Assembly: GCF_014203355.1 (NCBI RefSeq)
Contig: NZ_JACHIR010000001.1
Coordinates: forward strand, 7,380,038 to 7,444,037
DNA length: 64,000 nt
Direction of reading: 5' to 3'
Source: Kutzneria kofuensis
Lineage (GTDB): Bacteria > Actinomycetota > Actinomycetes > Mycobacteriales > Pseudonocardiaceae
How positions within the stretch are numbered: position 1 is the first letter of the stretch; each line of letters starts with the position of its first letter. A program made the translations under genes and the position numbers. This document shows, piece after piece, positions 55,901 to 63,749 of the stretch. A model generated the notes under the pieces. That model was given only the letters and a program-made list of their open reading frames with translations, searched no databases and was not told the origin of the DNA.

Positions 55901-57425
55901 GCGTGAAGTAGTCGAACAGGCTGCGGGAGCGGTCCGACAGCACGGCGAACGGGGCGTCGTTGCCCATCGAGCCGATCGGCTCCGCGCCGGTCAGCGCCAT
56001 CGGCCGCAGCAGGATCTGCAGTTCCTCCTCGGAGTAGCCGAAGACCTGCTGCCGGGTGACGAGGGCGGCGTGCTTGGGCACCTCGCGCTCGCGGGCCGGC
56101 AGCTCGGCCAGCCGGACCATGCCGGCGTCCACCCAGTCCTGGTACGGGTGTTCGGCGGCCAGCCCCGACTTGATCTCCTCGTCGTCCACGATCCGGCCGG
56201 CCTCGGTGTCCACGAGGAACATCCGGCCCGGCTCCAACCGTCCCTTGCGGACAACCTTGGCCGGGTCGATCTCCAGCACACCGGCCTCGCTGCCCAGCAC
56301 GACCAGGCCGTCGTCGGTGACCCAGTAGCGGGCGGGCCGCAGGCCGTTGCGGTCGAGCACCGCGCCGATCACGCTGCCGTCGGTGAACGACACCAGCGCC
56401 GGGCCGTCCCACGGCTCCATCAGCGCCGAGTGGAACTCGTAGAACGCGCGCCGGGCCGGATCCATCTCGGTGTGGTTCTCCCACGCCTCGGGGATCATCA
56501 TCAGCACCGCGTGCGGCAGCGAGCGCCCGCCGAGGTGGAGCAGCTCCAGCACCTCGTCGAAGGACGCCGAGTCGCTGGCGTCCCGAGTGATCACCGGGAA
56601 CAGCCGGGCCAGGTCGCCGGGGATGAGGTCCGAGGCGAGCATGGCCTCCCGCGCGTCCATCCAGTTCCGGTTGCCGCGCAACGTGTTGATCTCTCCGTTG
56701 TGCGCGATGTACCGGTACGGGTGGGCCAGCGGCCAGGACGGGAACGTGTTGGTGGAGAACCGGCTGTGCACCAGGCCGATCGCGCTGTCCACCCGCTCGT
56801 CCACCAGGTCGGGGAAGAACCGGGCCAGCTGCGGCTCGGTGAGCATGCCCTTGTACACGATGGTGCGGCCGGACAGGCTCGGGAAGTACACGTCGGCGTC
56901 GTGCTCGGCGCGCTTGCGGACGCAGAACGCGATCCGCTCCAGCGCGATGCCGTGGACCGCGTCGTCCACCGGGGCGAGGAACAGCTGGGCGAAATGCGGC
57001 ATCGTGCTCGCCGCGGTCGGCCCGACGTGCTCGGTGTCGACGGGCACGTCCCGCCAGCCCAGCACTCTCGTGCCCTCCTCGGCGGCGATCCGCTCGACGG
57101 CGGCGATCGCCGCCGCGCGTTCGGCGGTGTCGACCGGCAGGAACGCCGTGCCGACGAGGTAGCCGCCGGCCGCCGGCAGCGGCAGGTCGGTCACCTCGCG
57201 GAAGAACGCGTCCGGCACCTGGATCAGCAGGCCGGCGCCGTCGCCGGTCTCCGGCTCGGCGCCGCGCGCGCCCCGGTGCTCCAGGTTGCGCAGCGCGGTC
57301 AGGGCCTTGCGCACGATGTCGTGGTCGCGGCGGCCGGCGAGATCGGCCACGAAGGCCACGCCGCACGCGTCGTGCTCGAACTGCTCGTCGTACAGGCCCC
57401 CGATGTGGGGGTGGTGGTGGATCAC
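52926..57425 (-). CDS. gltB: Glutamate synthase large (alpha) subunit
   Basis: A 1,499-residue GOGAT large subunit. A short N-terminal extension is removed to expose Cys21 ([13 protein letters not shown]), the nucleophile of the class II glutaminase domain. A central FMN/synthase domain follows ([50 protein letters not shown]), then the 3Fe-4S cysteines in [20 protein letters not shown] and the C-terminal beta-helix ([40 protein letters not shown]). GTG 57,425 has GGAGGG upstream. The operon gltBD is the main ammonium-assimilation route with glutamine synthetase. Confidence 0.98.
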   Translation of the reverse strand: MIHHHPHIGGLYDEQFEHDACGVAFVADLAGRRDHDIVRKALTALRNLEHRGARGAEPETGDGAGLLIQVPDAFFREVTDLPLPAAGGYLVGTAFLPVDTAERAAAIAAVERIAAEEGTRVLGWRDVPVDTEHVGPTAASTMPHFAQLFLAPVDDAVHGIALERIAFCVRKRAEHDADVYFPSLSGRTIVYKGMLTEPQLARFFPDLVDERVDSAIGLVHSRFSTNTFPSWPLAHPYRYIAHNGEINTLRGNRNWMDAREAMLASDLIPGDLARLFPVITRDASDSASFDEVLELLHLGGRSLPHAVLMMIPEAWENHTEMDPARRAFYEFHSALMEPWDGPALVSFTDGSVIGAVLDRNGLRPARYWVTDDGLVVLGSEAGVLEIDPAKVVRKGRLEPGRMFLVDTEAGRIVDDEEIKSGLAAEHPYQDWVDAGMVRLAELPAREREVPKHAALVTRQQVFGYSEEELQILLRPMALTGAEPIGSMGNDAPFAVLSDRSRSLFDYFTQLFAQVTNPPLDAIREELVTSLTATVGPETNLLAATPASCRRISLEFPVLDNDELAKLVHINDDGDMPGFQAVTVLGRYRVDGGGEALRARLDEIRTEVSEAIDDGARLIVLSDRGADAKYAPIPSLLLTGAVHHHLVREKTRTKVGLIVEAGDAREVHHIALLIGYGAAAVNPYLAMATVEELPDVEPHKATSNLIKALGKGVRKTMSKMGVSTVASYTGAQIFEAIGVGKEVVDECFTGTTSRLGGVGFDEIAEEVARRHRKAFPADGVHASHRELEVGGEYQWRREGEAHLFNPTTVFKLQHSTRTRQYEVFKEYTKAVDDQAERLMTLRGLFKFRDGVRPPVPIEEVEPVSEIVKRFATGAISYGSISKEMHEVLAIAMNRLGAKSNTGEGGEDADRLDDPERCSAIKQVASGRFGVTSEYLVSAQDIQIKMAQGAKPGEGGQLPGNKVYPWIAKTRHSTPGVGLISPPPHHDIYSIEDLAQLIHDLKNANPAARIHVKLVSEVGVGTVAAGVSKAHADVVLISGHDGGTGASPLSSIKHAGAPWELGLAETQQTLLANRLRDRIVVQTDGQLKTGRDVVIAALLGAEEFGFATAPLVVSGCVMMRVCHLDTCPVGVATQNPVLREKFSGKAEYVVNFFEFVAQEVRELLAQLGFRSVEEAVGHAELLDTAGAVEHWKAAGLDLTPIFHVPELPPRAARHRTTDQDHGLEKALDNTLIQLAEGALGSGDRVRLELPVRNVNRTVGTMLGSELTKRWGGEGLPDDTIDVTFTGTAGQSFGAFLPSGITLRLVGDANDYLGKGLSGGRVTVRPDPSAPLVAEQNIIAGNVIAYGATSGELFLRGKVGERFCVRNSGALAVVEGVGDHGCEYMTGGRAVVLGATGRNFAAGMSGGVAYVLDLNPVRVNQEMVDLDELTEEDQAFLHEVIDRHRRETESAVADLLLADWELAVGRFTKVMPKDYKRVLAARASAEADGRDVDTAIMEAAHG

Positions 57426-57746
57426 GGCTTGCGGCCCTCCCGTGGTGGGACGCCCTGTCGCGGGGGCGTGCGTCTGACGCGGGGGTGCTCGAAATGGCCC
57501 GGGAACGGGCGGTTAGGGTGTTCGCACGACGCTGTGCGTTGACCGACGGCCCTCTTGAGGCAGGTCGATGTCGCCCCGGGGGTGGGCGGGGTCTTGTGAC
57601 GATAGTGTGAACGTGGGGTTATCCGCACTACCCGTGTCGCAGGCCACAGCAACTTGCATCTCAATTGTTGCGCAGATGGCCGTGTTTCGCCTGGTCGGCG
57701 GTACCGCGGACTAGGCTCGATGATCTCAGCATCCGGGAGGTCACTG
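57426..57746. other. Divergent region between gltB and a serine hydrolase gene
   Basis: This 321-base gap must contain the gltB promoter and leader (minus strand) and the hydrolase promoter. GCAAC-N13-GTTGC at 57,649-57,671 is a possible regulator site, and GTTCACACTATCG on the minus strand near 57,605 could include a gltB -10. No good -35/-10 pair or riboswitch structure could be settled by eye. No small gene was found. Confidence 0.45.
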
Positions 57747-58967
57747 GTGTCCGTGAAGATCACCGCAGATCCGGCCGAGCACGGCTTCGACGCCGGGCGG
57801 CTGGCGCGCGTCGACCGCCGCTTCGACCGCTACGTCGACGAGGGCAAACTGCCCGGCTACCTGGCCGTCGTCACCCGACACGGCGAGGTCGTGCACGTCG
57901 GCCACGGCGGGCTGCGGGACGTGGAGGCCGCGCTGCCGGTCGCGCCGGACACGCGCTGGCGGATCTACTCCATGACCAAGCCGGTCACCTCGGTCGCCGC
58001 GATGATGTTGTTCGAACGGGGCGAGTTCGAGCTGACCGACCCGATCTCGCGGTGGCTGCCCGAGTTCGCCGCGCCGCGGGTGTACGTGAAGGGATCCTCG
58101 GCCGCGCCCGGCACCGTGGCGGCGACGGAACCGATCCGGGTCTGGCATTTGTTAACCCACACCGCCGGCTTGACCTACGGCTTCCACCATGCCCACGCGG
58201 TGGACGAGATCTACCGCCGCAACGGCTACGAGTGGGGTTTCCCGGCCGGGCTGGACCTGGCCGGCACCGTCGAGGCGTACGCGTCGATGCCGCTGGTGCA
58301 CCAGCCCGGCGCGGAGTGGAACTACTCGGTGGCCACCGACGTGCTCGGGCGGCTCGTCGAGGTCGTCTCCGGGCAGCGGCTGGACGAGTTCTTCGCCGAG
58401 CACATCTTCCGCCCGCTGGGCATGGCGGACACCGGTTTCTGGACCGACAGCGACCAGCTCGCCGCCCTGTACTCGCCGGAGCCCGGCACGGGCCGGTTGC
58501 TGCGCAACGAGGCCATGGGCGCGGCGGCTTCCCGGCCGCCGGCCGTCCTGTCGGGCGGTGGCGGCCTGGTGTCGACCGCCCTGGATTACCACCGGTTTAC
58601 GCAGATGTTGCTGCGCCGCGGGGAACTCGACGGCGTGCGGCTGCTGTCGCCGCGGACCGTCGACCTGATGACGGTCAACCACCTGCCCGGCAACGCCGAC
58701 CTGGAGGCGTTCGGCCGGCCGCTGTTCGCCGAGACGTCCTATCTGGGCGTCGGTTTTGGGCTCGGCTTCTCGGTGACGCTGGACCCCGTCGCCGCGAAGT
58801 CCTTGGCGCCGGCGGGGGAGTACGCCTGGGGCGGCGCCGCCAGCACCGCGTTCTGGGTCGACCCGGCGAACGAGGTGACGGCCATGTTCTTCACCCAGCT
58901 GCTCCCGTCCAGCACCTACCCTCTCCGCCCCCAGTTCCGGACCCTCACCTACCAAGCCCTCCGGTGA
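57747..58967 (+). CDS. Serine hydrolase, class C beta-lactamase fold
   Basis: A 406-residue penicillin-binding-protein-like hydrolase. The nucleophile is Ser75 with Lys78 in YSMTKPVTS; Tyr193 in WNYSVATD takes the place of the YxN tyrosine. HLLTHTAGLTYGF and AYAWGGAASTAFWVDP are those of the EstB/LovD-like beta-lactamase family, so esterase or transesterase activity is more likely than resistance. There is no signal peptide, so it is cytoplasmic. GTG 57,747 is chosen because GGGAGG lies six bases upstream; ATG 57,720 is less likely. Confidence 0.88.
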   Translation: MSVKITADPAEHGFDAGRLARVDRRFDRYVDEGKLPGYLAVVTRHGEVVHVGHGGLRDVEAALPVAPDTRWRIYSMTKPVTSVAAMMLFERGEFELTDPISRWLPEFAAPRVYVKGSSAAPGTVAATEPIRVWHLLTHTAGLTYGFHHAHAVDEIYRRNGYEWGFPAGLDLAGTVEAYASMPLVHQPGAEWNYSVATDVLGRLVEVVSGQRLDEFFAEHIFRPLGMADTGFWTDSDQLAALYSPEPGTGRLLRNEAMGAAASRPPAVLSGGGGLVSTALDYHRFTQMLLRRGELDGVRLLSPRTVDLMTVNHLPGNADLEAFGRPLFAETSYLGVGFGLGFSVTLDPVAAKSLAPAGEYAWGGAASTAFWVDPANEVTAMFFTQLLPSSTYPLRPQFRTLTYQALR

Positions 58968-58973
58968 ACCCCC

Positions 58974-59081
58974 GCGAGTCACGCTCTGCGGCACACCGAA
59001 TGTAGGTTTCGCGCAGAACTGAGCCCCGAGGCTCAGTTCTGCCTGATTCCTACATTCGGTGTGCCTGAGAGCGTGACTCGC
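58974..59081. repeat. 108-bp three-stem palindromic element, family B copy 2
   Basis: A homologue of the element at 51,377. Stems: GCGAGTCACGCTCT / AGAGCGTGACTCGC (58,974-58,987 and 59,068-59,081), GGCACACCGAATGTA / TACATTCGGTGTGCC (58,990-59,004 and 59,051-59,065) and GCAGAACTGAGC / GCTCAGTTCTGC (59,013-59,024 and 59,031-59,042). It begins 6 bases after the hydrolase stop codon and precedes the SDR gene. The central stem differs from copy 1 by a paired G-C to C-G change. Confidence 0.9.
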
Positions 59082-59152
59082 CGGGGTGGGTGTGGCGCAC
59101 CCAGGGTGGCGCTCCCTTCCTGGGCGTGGTGGCCGACGGTGGACTGGTCGGC

Positions 59153-59857
59153 ATGTCGAAAGTCGTTCTTGTCACCGGAGCCAGCAGCGGTATCGGCGCG
59201 GCCACCGCGCACCACCTGGCCGCCGCCGGCCACCGCGTCGTCGCCGGCGCGCGCCGCGTCGACCGGCTCGCCGCGCTCGCCGGCCCCTCCGTCGACGTCC
59301 ACCCGCTGGACGTCACCGACCTGGACAGCGTCCAGGCATTCGTCGACGCCGCCGTAGACCGGCACGGCCGGGTCGACGTGCTGGTCAACAACGCCGGCGT
59401 GATGCCGCTGTCGCCGATCTCGGACCTGCGGATCGACGAGTGGAACCAGATGATCGACGTCAACCTGCGCGGTGTGCTGCACGGCATCGCCGCCGTGCTG
59501 CCGAGGATGCGCGCGCAGGGTGGCGGCCACATCGTCAACGTCTCCTCGGTGTCCGGGCACCGCGTCGACCCGACGGCGGCCGTCTACAGTGCCACGAAGT
59601 TCGCCGTTCGGGCGCTGTCCGAGGGTTTGCGCCAGGAGAACACCGACATTCGCGTCACCGTCGTCAGTCCGGGCTTCACGGAGAGCGAACTCACCGACCG
59701 CGGCGGGGCGCCCGAGGCGCAGGCCGCCGCCCGCGCCGCCGCGCGGCAGTTGGCCATCCCGGCGTCGGCAATCGCCGAGGCGATCGGGTTTGCCGTGGAC
59801 CAGCCGTCCACTGTGGACGTTAACGAACTCGTCGTGCGGCCGACGGCCCAGACCTGA
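59153..59857 (+). CDS. Short-chain dehydrogenase/reductase (classical SDR)
   Basis: A 234-residue oxidoreductase. The NAD(P) motif TGASSGIGAATAHHL, NNAGVMPLS, active-site Ser in VNVSSVSGHR and the YSATK pair place it in the classical SDR group. Related actinobacterial proteins reduce carbonyls of unknown type. ATG 59,153 (MSKVVLV) is the best start although no good ribosome-binding site precedes it; the frame stays open to 59,090, next to the repeat. Substrate unknown. Confidence 0.9.
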   Translation: MSKVVLVTGASSGIGAATAHHLAAAGHRVVAGARRVDRLAALAGPSVDVHPLDVTDLDSVQAFVDAAVDRHGRVDVLVNNAGVMPLSPISDLRIDEWNQMIDVNLRGVLHGIAAVLPRMRAQGGGHIVNVSSVSGHRVDPTAAVYSATKFAVRALSEGLRQENTDIRVTVVSPGFTESELTDRGGAPEAQAAARAAARQLAIPASAIAEAIGFAVDQPSTVDVNELVVRPTAQT

Positions 59858-59949
59858 TGCACGTCCGGAGCTGGTCCCGCTCCAGCTCGCGCCGCGTGGA
59901 AAACCTGTAGGGTCAGTGAGTTCGGAGGATTTCTACGCATGGGGTGACG

Positions 59950-60984
59950 ATGCGAGCGACCTTGCTCTACGGAAAGGGCGACATCCGCGTCGAGGAGGTG
60001 CCGGACCCGAAGATCCAGCAGCCGACCGACGTCGTGGTGCGGGTGACCCGGTCCTGCGTGTGCGGCAGCGACCTGTGGCCGTACCAGAGCGCGCCGGAGG
60101 TCGAGGGCGGCCGCCGGATCGGCCACGAGTTCATCGGCGTGGTCGAGGAGATCGGCGCGGACGTGGCGACGCTGGCCAAGGGCGACGTCGTGGTGGCGCC
60201 GTTCCTGGTGTCCGACAACACGTGCGACTACTGCCGCGCCGGCCTGCACACCTCGTGCCGCAACGGCGGCAACTGGGGCGCGCGGGGCGTCGACGGCGGC
60301 CAGGGCGAGTACGTGCGCGCCCCGCACGCCGACGGCACGCTGGTGAAGCTGCCGGTCGGCGAGGACGACGAGCTGATGCCGTCGCTGCTGACGCTGTCCG
60401 ACGTGTTCAGCACCGGCCACCACGCGGCCCGCACGGCCCGGGTGGAGAAGGGCTCCACGGTCATCGTGATCGGCGACGGCGCGGTGGGCCTGTCGGCGGT
60501 GCTGGCGGCCAAGCGGCTCGGCGCCGAGCAGATCGTGCTGCTGGGCCGGCACCAGGCCCGTACGGACCTGGGCCGCGAGTTCGGCGCCACCGACGTCGTG
60601 CCGGAGCGTGGCGAGGAGGCCATCGCCAAGGCCAAGGAGCTGACCGACGGTGACGGCGCGTTCCACGTGCTGGAGTGCGTCGGCACGCTGCCGGCGTACG
60701 AGACGGCGCTGGGCGTGGTCCGTCCCGGCGGCGCGATCAGCCGTGTCGGCGTGCCGCAGTACACCGAGGGGCCGGTCGGCCGCGTGCTGTTCAACCGCAA
60801 CGTCACGCTGACCGGCGGCGTCGCCCCGGCCCGCGCCTACATCGAGGAGCTGCTGCCGGACGTGCTGTCCGGTGCGATCCAGCCGGGCCGGGTCTTCGAC
60901 CGCACGATGCCGTTGACCGAGATCCCCGAGGCCTACCGGGCGATGAACGACCGGGAGGCGCTCAAGGTCCTGATCAAGCCCTGA
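59950..60984 (+). CDS. Zinc-dependent alcohol dehydrogenase (MDR family)
   Basis: A 344-residue medium-chain dehydrogenase. Catalytic zinc ligands are Cys38 in SCVCGSDLWPY and the His59-Glu60 pair in IGHEFIGVV. The NAD(P) motif is VIGDGAVGLSAVLAAKRLG. The structural-zinc lobe keeps only three cysteines (Cys92, Cys95, Cys103 in NTCDYCRAGLHTSC), with the usual third cysteine missing, so that zinc may be absent. GTG 59,944 two codons earlier is a possible start. The final 11 bases overlap the convergent desaturase gene. Confidence 0.9.
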   Translation: MRATLLYGKGDIRVEEVPDPKIQQPTDVVVRVTRSCVCGSDLWPYQSAPEVEGGRRIGHEFIGVVEEIGADVATLAKGDVVVAPFLVSDNTCDYCRAGLHTSCRNGGNWGARGVDGGQGEYVRAPHADGTLVKLPVGEDDELMPSLLTLSDVFSTGHHAARTARVEKGSTVIVIGDGAVGLSAVLAAKRLGAEQIVLLGRHQARTDLGREFGATDVVPERGEEAIAKAKELTDGDGAFHVLECVGTLPAYETALGVVRPGGAISRVGVPQYTEGPVGRVLFNRNVTLTGGVAPARAYIEELLPDVLSGAIQPGRVFDRTMPLTEIPEAYRAMNDREALKVLIKP

Positions 60985-61909
60985 GCCGGCTCAGGCGGCG
61001 GGAGCTGGGCCAGCGCACGTCGTGCACCCAGCCCAGCTTCTCGAAGATCCAGATCAGCCGCGCCGACACGTCGACCTGGCCCCGCAGCACGCCGTGGCGT
61101 GCCGAGGTCGGGTCGGCGTGGTGCAGGTTGTGCCAGGCCTCGCCCATGCTCAGGATGGCCAGCGGCCAGAAGTTCGCCGACCGGTCCCGCGCCGCGAACG
61201 GCCGTTCGCCGATCATGTGGCAGATCGAGTTCACCGACCACGTGACGTGGTGCAGGAAGGCCACCCGGACCACACCCGCCCAGAAGAAACCGGTTACGGC
61301 GCCCCACCACGACCAGGTGACCAGGCCGCCGACCAGCGCCGGCAGCAGCAGCGTGACGGCGGTCAGCGGGCCGAACAGGCGATGCACCAGACGCATGTCT
61401 GGATCGGCTTCCATGTCCGGCGCGAATCGCTGCCGGTTGGTCAGGTCCCGGTCGAAGATCCAGCCCATGTGGGCGTGCCAGAAGCCGCGGACCAGGGCCG
61501 CCGGCGAGGTGCCGAAGTTCCACGGCGAGTGCGGGTCGCCCTCGCGGTCGGAGAACGCGTGGTGCCGGCGGTGGTCGGCGACCCAGTGCAGGACGGGGCC
61601 CTGCACGGAGAGGCTGCCGGCCACCGCCAGCGCGATCCGCATCGCCCGGCCCGTCTTGAACGAGCCGTGGGTGAAGTAGCGGTGGAATCCGACGGTCACG
61701 CCGAGGCAGCTGACCGTGTAGAAGAACGCCGCCGAGATGAGGTCGGCCCAGCCGACTCCCCAGCCCCACAGCACGGGGACCGCGGCGACCAGCGCTATCG
61801 CCGGCACTGTCGCGAAGATGTACACGGCGACCTGCGCGGGCATCTTGCGCTTGCCCTCGAGCAGCGTGGTCATCCGGCGGGTGTCCTTGGCTTCGGCCAG
61901 GGTCGTCAT
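60974..61909 (-). CDS. Acyl-CoA/fatty-acid delta-9-type desaturase
   Basis: A membrane-bound di-iron desaturase of about 311 residues. All three histidine boxes are present (GFHRYFTHGSF, HRRHHAFSD and EAWHNLHHADP) between four hydrophobic segments. Members introduce a double bond into acyl-CoA or phospholipid chains and adjust membrane fluidity. Starts at 61,930, 61,909 and 61,873 are possible, and none has a strong ribosome-binding site. It lies downstream of a MarR regulator whose stop codon is within a palindromic site (61,962-61,975), so local control is likely. Confidence 0.9.
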   Translation of the reverse strand: MTTLAEAKDTRRMTTLLEGKRKMPAQVAVYIFATVPAIALVAAVPVLWGWGVGWADLISAAFFYTVSCLGVTVGFHRYFTHGSFKTGRAMRIALAVAGSLSVQGPVLHWVADHRRHHAFSDREGDPHSPWNFGTSPAALVRGFWHAHMGWIFDRDLTNRQRFAPDMEADPDMRLVHRLFGPLTAVTLLLPALVGGLVTWSWWGAVTGFFWAGVVRVAFLHHVTWSVNSICHMIGERPFAARDRSANFWPLAILSMGEAWHNLHHADPTSARHGVLRGQVDVSARLIWIFEKLGWVHDVRWPSSRRLSRLRA

Positions 61910-61961
61910 GCGCCGAGAGTACGGGTCCATGGTGCGGGTTACCCCAAACCCGCCGGTGAAG

Positions 61962-61975
61962 ACTAGTTGTCTAGT
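61962..61975. promoter_or_regulatory. MarR-type palindromic operator
   Basis: ACTAG-TTGT-CTAGT is a near-ideal short MarR-type site. It overlaps the last codon and TAG stop of the MarR gene and lies 53 bases upstream of the chosen desaturase start, so it is in place to control desaturase transcription independently of the upstream genes. Confidence 0.6.
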
Positions 61976-62411
61976 GGTTTGCCTCGGCCTGCACGTTGGC
62001 CGCGAGCAGCGCCAGCGTGTCGCCCAGCTCGGCCAGCCGCTCCGGCGGGATGCCTCTCCGCAGCCGCTCGTCGAACTCCGTCGCCGCCTTGCGGAGCCGG
62101 TGGAAGGCCTGCTCGCCCTCGTCCGTCAGCTCGATCTGATGCACCCTCCGGTTGGCCGGGTCCCTCCTTCGGGTGATCAGCCCGTCCCGCTCCATGCCGG
62201 ACAGGTGATGCGTCATCGTCGCTTCCCGCAGCTCCAGCGCCTCGGCCAGGTCCCGCTGGGTCGCGCCGGGGTTGATCTTGAGCTGGAGCAGCACGAGCCA
62301 GGCCGACTGGGAGCTGCCGGCCGCCGCGAGCGCGTCCTCGAAGGCCCGGCTGAGGGTGCGTGCCACGCGGGCGACCGCGAGTCCGATCGGTGGCTGGTGT
62401 GGACGGCCCAT
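61971..62411 (-). CDS. MarR-family transcriptional regulator
   Basis: A 146-residue MarR protein: SQSAWLVLLQLKINPGATQR, then the recognition helix ELREATMTHHLSGMERDGLI and the wing TRRRDPANRRVHQIELTDEG. It is encoded 10 bases after the NTF2-like gene on the same strand. Its stop lies within a palindromic operator, so it probably regulates the downstream desaturase. Confidence 0.93.
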   Translation of the reverse strand: MGRPHQPPIGLAVARVARTLSRAFEDALAAAGSSQSAWLVLLQLKINPGATQRDLAEALELREATMTHHLSGMERDGLITRRRDPANRRVHQIELTDEGEQAFHRLRKAATEFDERLRRGIPPERLAELGDTLALLAANVQAEANH

Positions 62412-62421
62412 GCCGGTGAGC

Positions 62422-62790
62422 TTAGGCGGGGCGGCCGATGGGGCTCAGCTGCGTGCCGGCCAGCCGCCATCCGTCGTGCTCTCGCACCCAGATGTGGGTC
62501 GACCGGAACTGCCCGTCCGACGGCGTTCCCCGATACGCGGCCTTCTGTTCGTGGACGCCGACCACCAGCGCCGTGTCGCCGATCTCCCGCACCTGCCGGT
62601 CCCGCCAGTCCAGTTCGGACGTCACGAGGTCGCCGCTGCGGTACCGGTCGAGCCACTGGGTCTTGTCCAGCACGAACCCGAACGGCCCCACCAGCGTGAA
62701 GCTCTCGGTCGCCAGCTCGTCCAGTGTGGACACGTCTCCGGCGATCTCCGCCCTGGCCCACCGGTTCTCCAGCTCGTCGATGCTTGTCAT
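62422..62790 (-). CDS. NTF2-like (DUF4440-type) protein
   Basis: A 122-residue cone-shaped-fold protein of the nuclear transport factor 2/SnoaL superfamily: ELENRWARAEIAGDVSTLDE, LVGPFGFVLDKTQWLDRYRS, ALVVGVHEQKAAYRG and THIWVREHDGWRLAGTQLSP. Members range from isomerases to ligand-binding proteins, and no catalytic residues can be assigned. AGGAGGAG precedes ATG 62,790, and the first bases overlap the end of the NmrA-type gene by 4. Confidence 0.88.
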   Translation of the reverse strand: MTSIDELENRWARAEIAGDVSTLDELATESFTLVGPFGFVLDKTQWLDRYRSGDLVTSELDWRDRQVREIGDTALVVGVHEQKAAYRGTPSDGQFRSTHIWVREHDGWRLAGTQLSPIGRPA

Positions 62791-63632
62791 GACTCCTCCT
62801 TGAAGTGCTTTTCCGCCCAGCTCCTGAACGTCGTCGCCGGCCGGCCCAATACCTGCTCGACGACGGGCGAGATGTCCGCCCCGTAGTCGCCGTTCATGAC
62901 GTGCTCCACCATCGCCTCGGCGATGTCCCGGGCCATGCCGCCCCGCACGATGCCGTCGATCGTCTGTTCCACCGTCGGCTCCGCCAGCGTCAGCCGACGG
63001 CCCAGGATCTCCCCGACGATCGCCAGTTCCCGTTCCGGCGTCAGGACTTCCGGCCCCGACAGCTCCAGCGTCTCGTTCGCGAGGTCGCTGTTCGTGAACG
63101 CCTCCACGGCCACCGCCGCGATGTCCTCCGGCGCGATCGGCGCCGTCGCCTTCTTCGCGAACGCCACCTGCACGGTGTCGCCTCGGCGCAGCATGTGCTT
63201 CCACACCAACGTGTTCGACATGAACCGCCCCGGCCTGAGCATCGTCCACTCGATGCCGCTTTCCGTCACCGCCGCCTCGTCCTCGCGATGCCAGTCCGCC
63301 ACCAGCTCGTGGCTCGATTCCCCTCCCTCCGCCACCGACAGCTTCACCAGGTGCCCGACGCCCGCCTCCCGGGCCGCCCTCACCTGTTCCACCGTGTGCA
63401 GCTTTCGGCTCCCCGTGGCCTGCGCCGTCATCAGGAACGCCCGCTCAACTCCCTCGAACGCCTTCCTCAGGCTCTCCGGCTCGTCACAGTCGCCCTGCAC
63501 CACCTCCACGCCCTCCGGAAACCGCACCCCTTCCGGCCTGCGCGTCATCGCCCGCACCGGCAGCCCTCGCTCCAGCAGCTGCCCCACCACCTCGGCGCCC
63601 ACGTGCCCCGTCGCCCCCGTCACCAGGATCAT
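62787..63632 (-). CDS. NmrA-family NAD(P)-binding protein
   Basis: A 281-residue atypical SDR: MILVTGATGHVGAEVVGQLL, VVQGDCDEPESLRKAFEGVE, AFLMTAQATG, HLVKLSVAEGG and TMLRPGRFMSNT. This series is typical of NmrA-like sensors or reductases (similar to the protein at 12,597 but in another branch). ATG 63,632 is favoured because a consensus promoter ends 7 bases upstream; the frame to 63,650 would overlap the -10. It heads the four-gene unit NmrA, NTF2-like, MarR, desaturase. Confidence 0.88.
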   Translation of the reverse strand: MILVTGATGHVGAEVVGQLLERGLPVRAMTRRPEGVRFPEGVEVVQGDCDEPESLRKAFEGVERAFLMTAQATGSRKLHTVEQVRAAREAGVGHLVKLSVAEGGESSHELVADWHREDEAAVTESGIEWTMLRPGRFMSNTLVWKHMLRRGDTVQVAFAKKATAPIAPEDIAAVAVEAFTNSDLANETLELSGPEVLTPERELAIVGEILGRRLTLAEPTVEQTIDGIVRGGMARDIAEAMVEHVMNGDYGADISPVVEQVLGRPATTFRSWAEKHFKEES

Positions 63633-63639
63633 GCCGTGA

Positions 63640-63669
63640 ACCTTAGACACCTAAGACTTAGATGTCAAA
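63640..63669 (-). promoter_or_regulatory. Strong promoter with operator-like CTAAG/CTTAG spacer
   Basis: On the minus strand TTGACA (63,669-63,664) and TAAGGT (63,645-63,640) are 17 bases apart. Between them lies CTAAGTCTTAG, a palindrome and partial repeat (GACATCTAAG / GGTGTCTAAGG). The ATG follows 7 bases after the -10, so a leaderless mRNA is expected. The spacer palindrome is an obvious repressor site. Confidence 0.7.
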
Positions 63670-63683
63670 GTATCGCCCCGGGA

Positions 63684-63713
63684 GATGCCACATGCGCCTT
63701 CCCATGTGGCATC
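63684..63713 (-). terminator. 11-bp perfect hairpin
   Basis: GATGCCACATG (63,684-63,694) pairs perfectly with CATGTGGCATC (63,703-63,713). It lies after the stop of the minus-strand enoyl-CoA hydratase gene and before the NmrA promoter, so it probably ends the hydratase transcript. A second, weaker CATGTGGC is at 63,733. Confidence 0.55.
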
Positions 63714-63749
63714 AGGGCGCACACGGGAAGCGCATGTGGCGTTTGGCCG

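Noticed and set aside
52296-57542. Very long antisense frame opposite gltBD
   Set aside because: Open only because reversed high-GC codons rarely give stops. The sense strand encodes full gltB and gltD with all catalytic motifs.
57649-57671. GCAAC-N13-GTTGC as a fourth copy of the betaine operator
   Set aside because: The half-sites point outward-in the opposite way and spacing differs; it lies next to unrelated genes.
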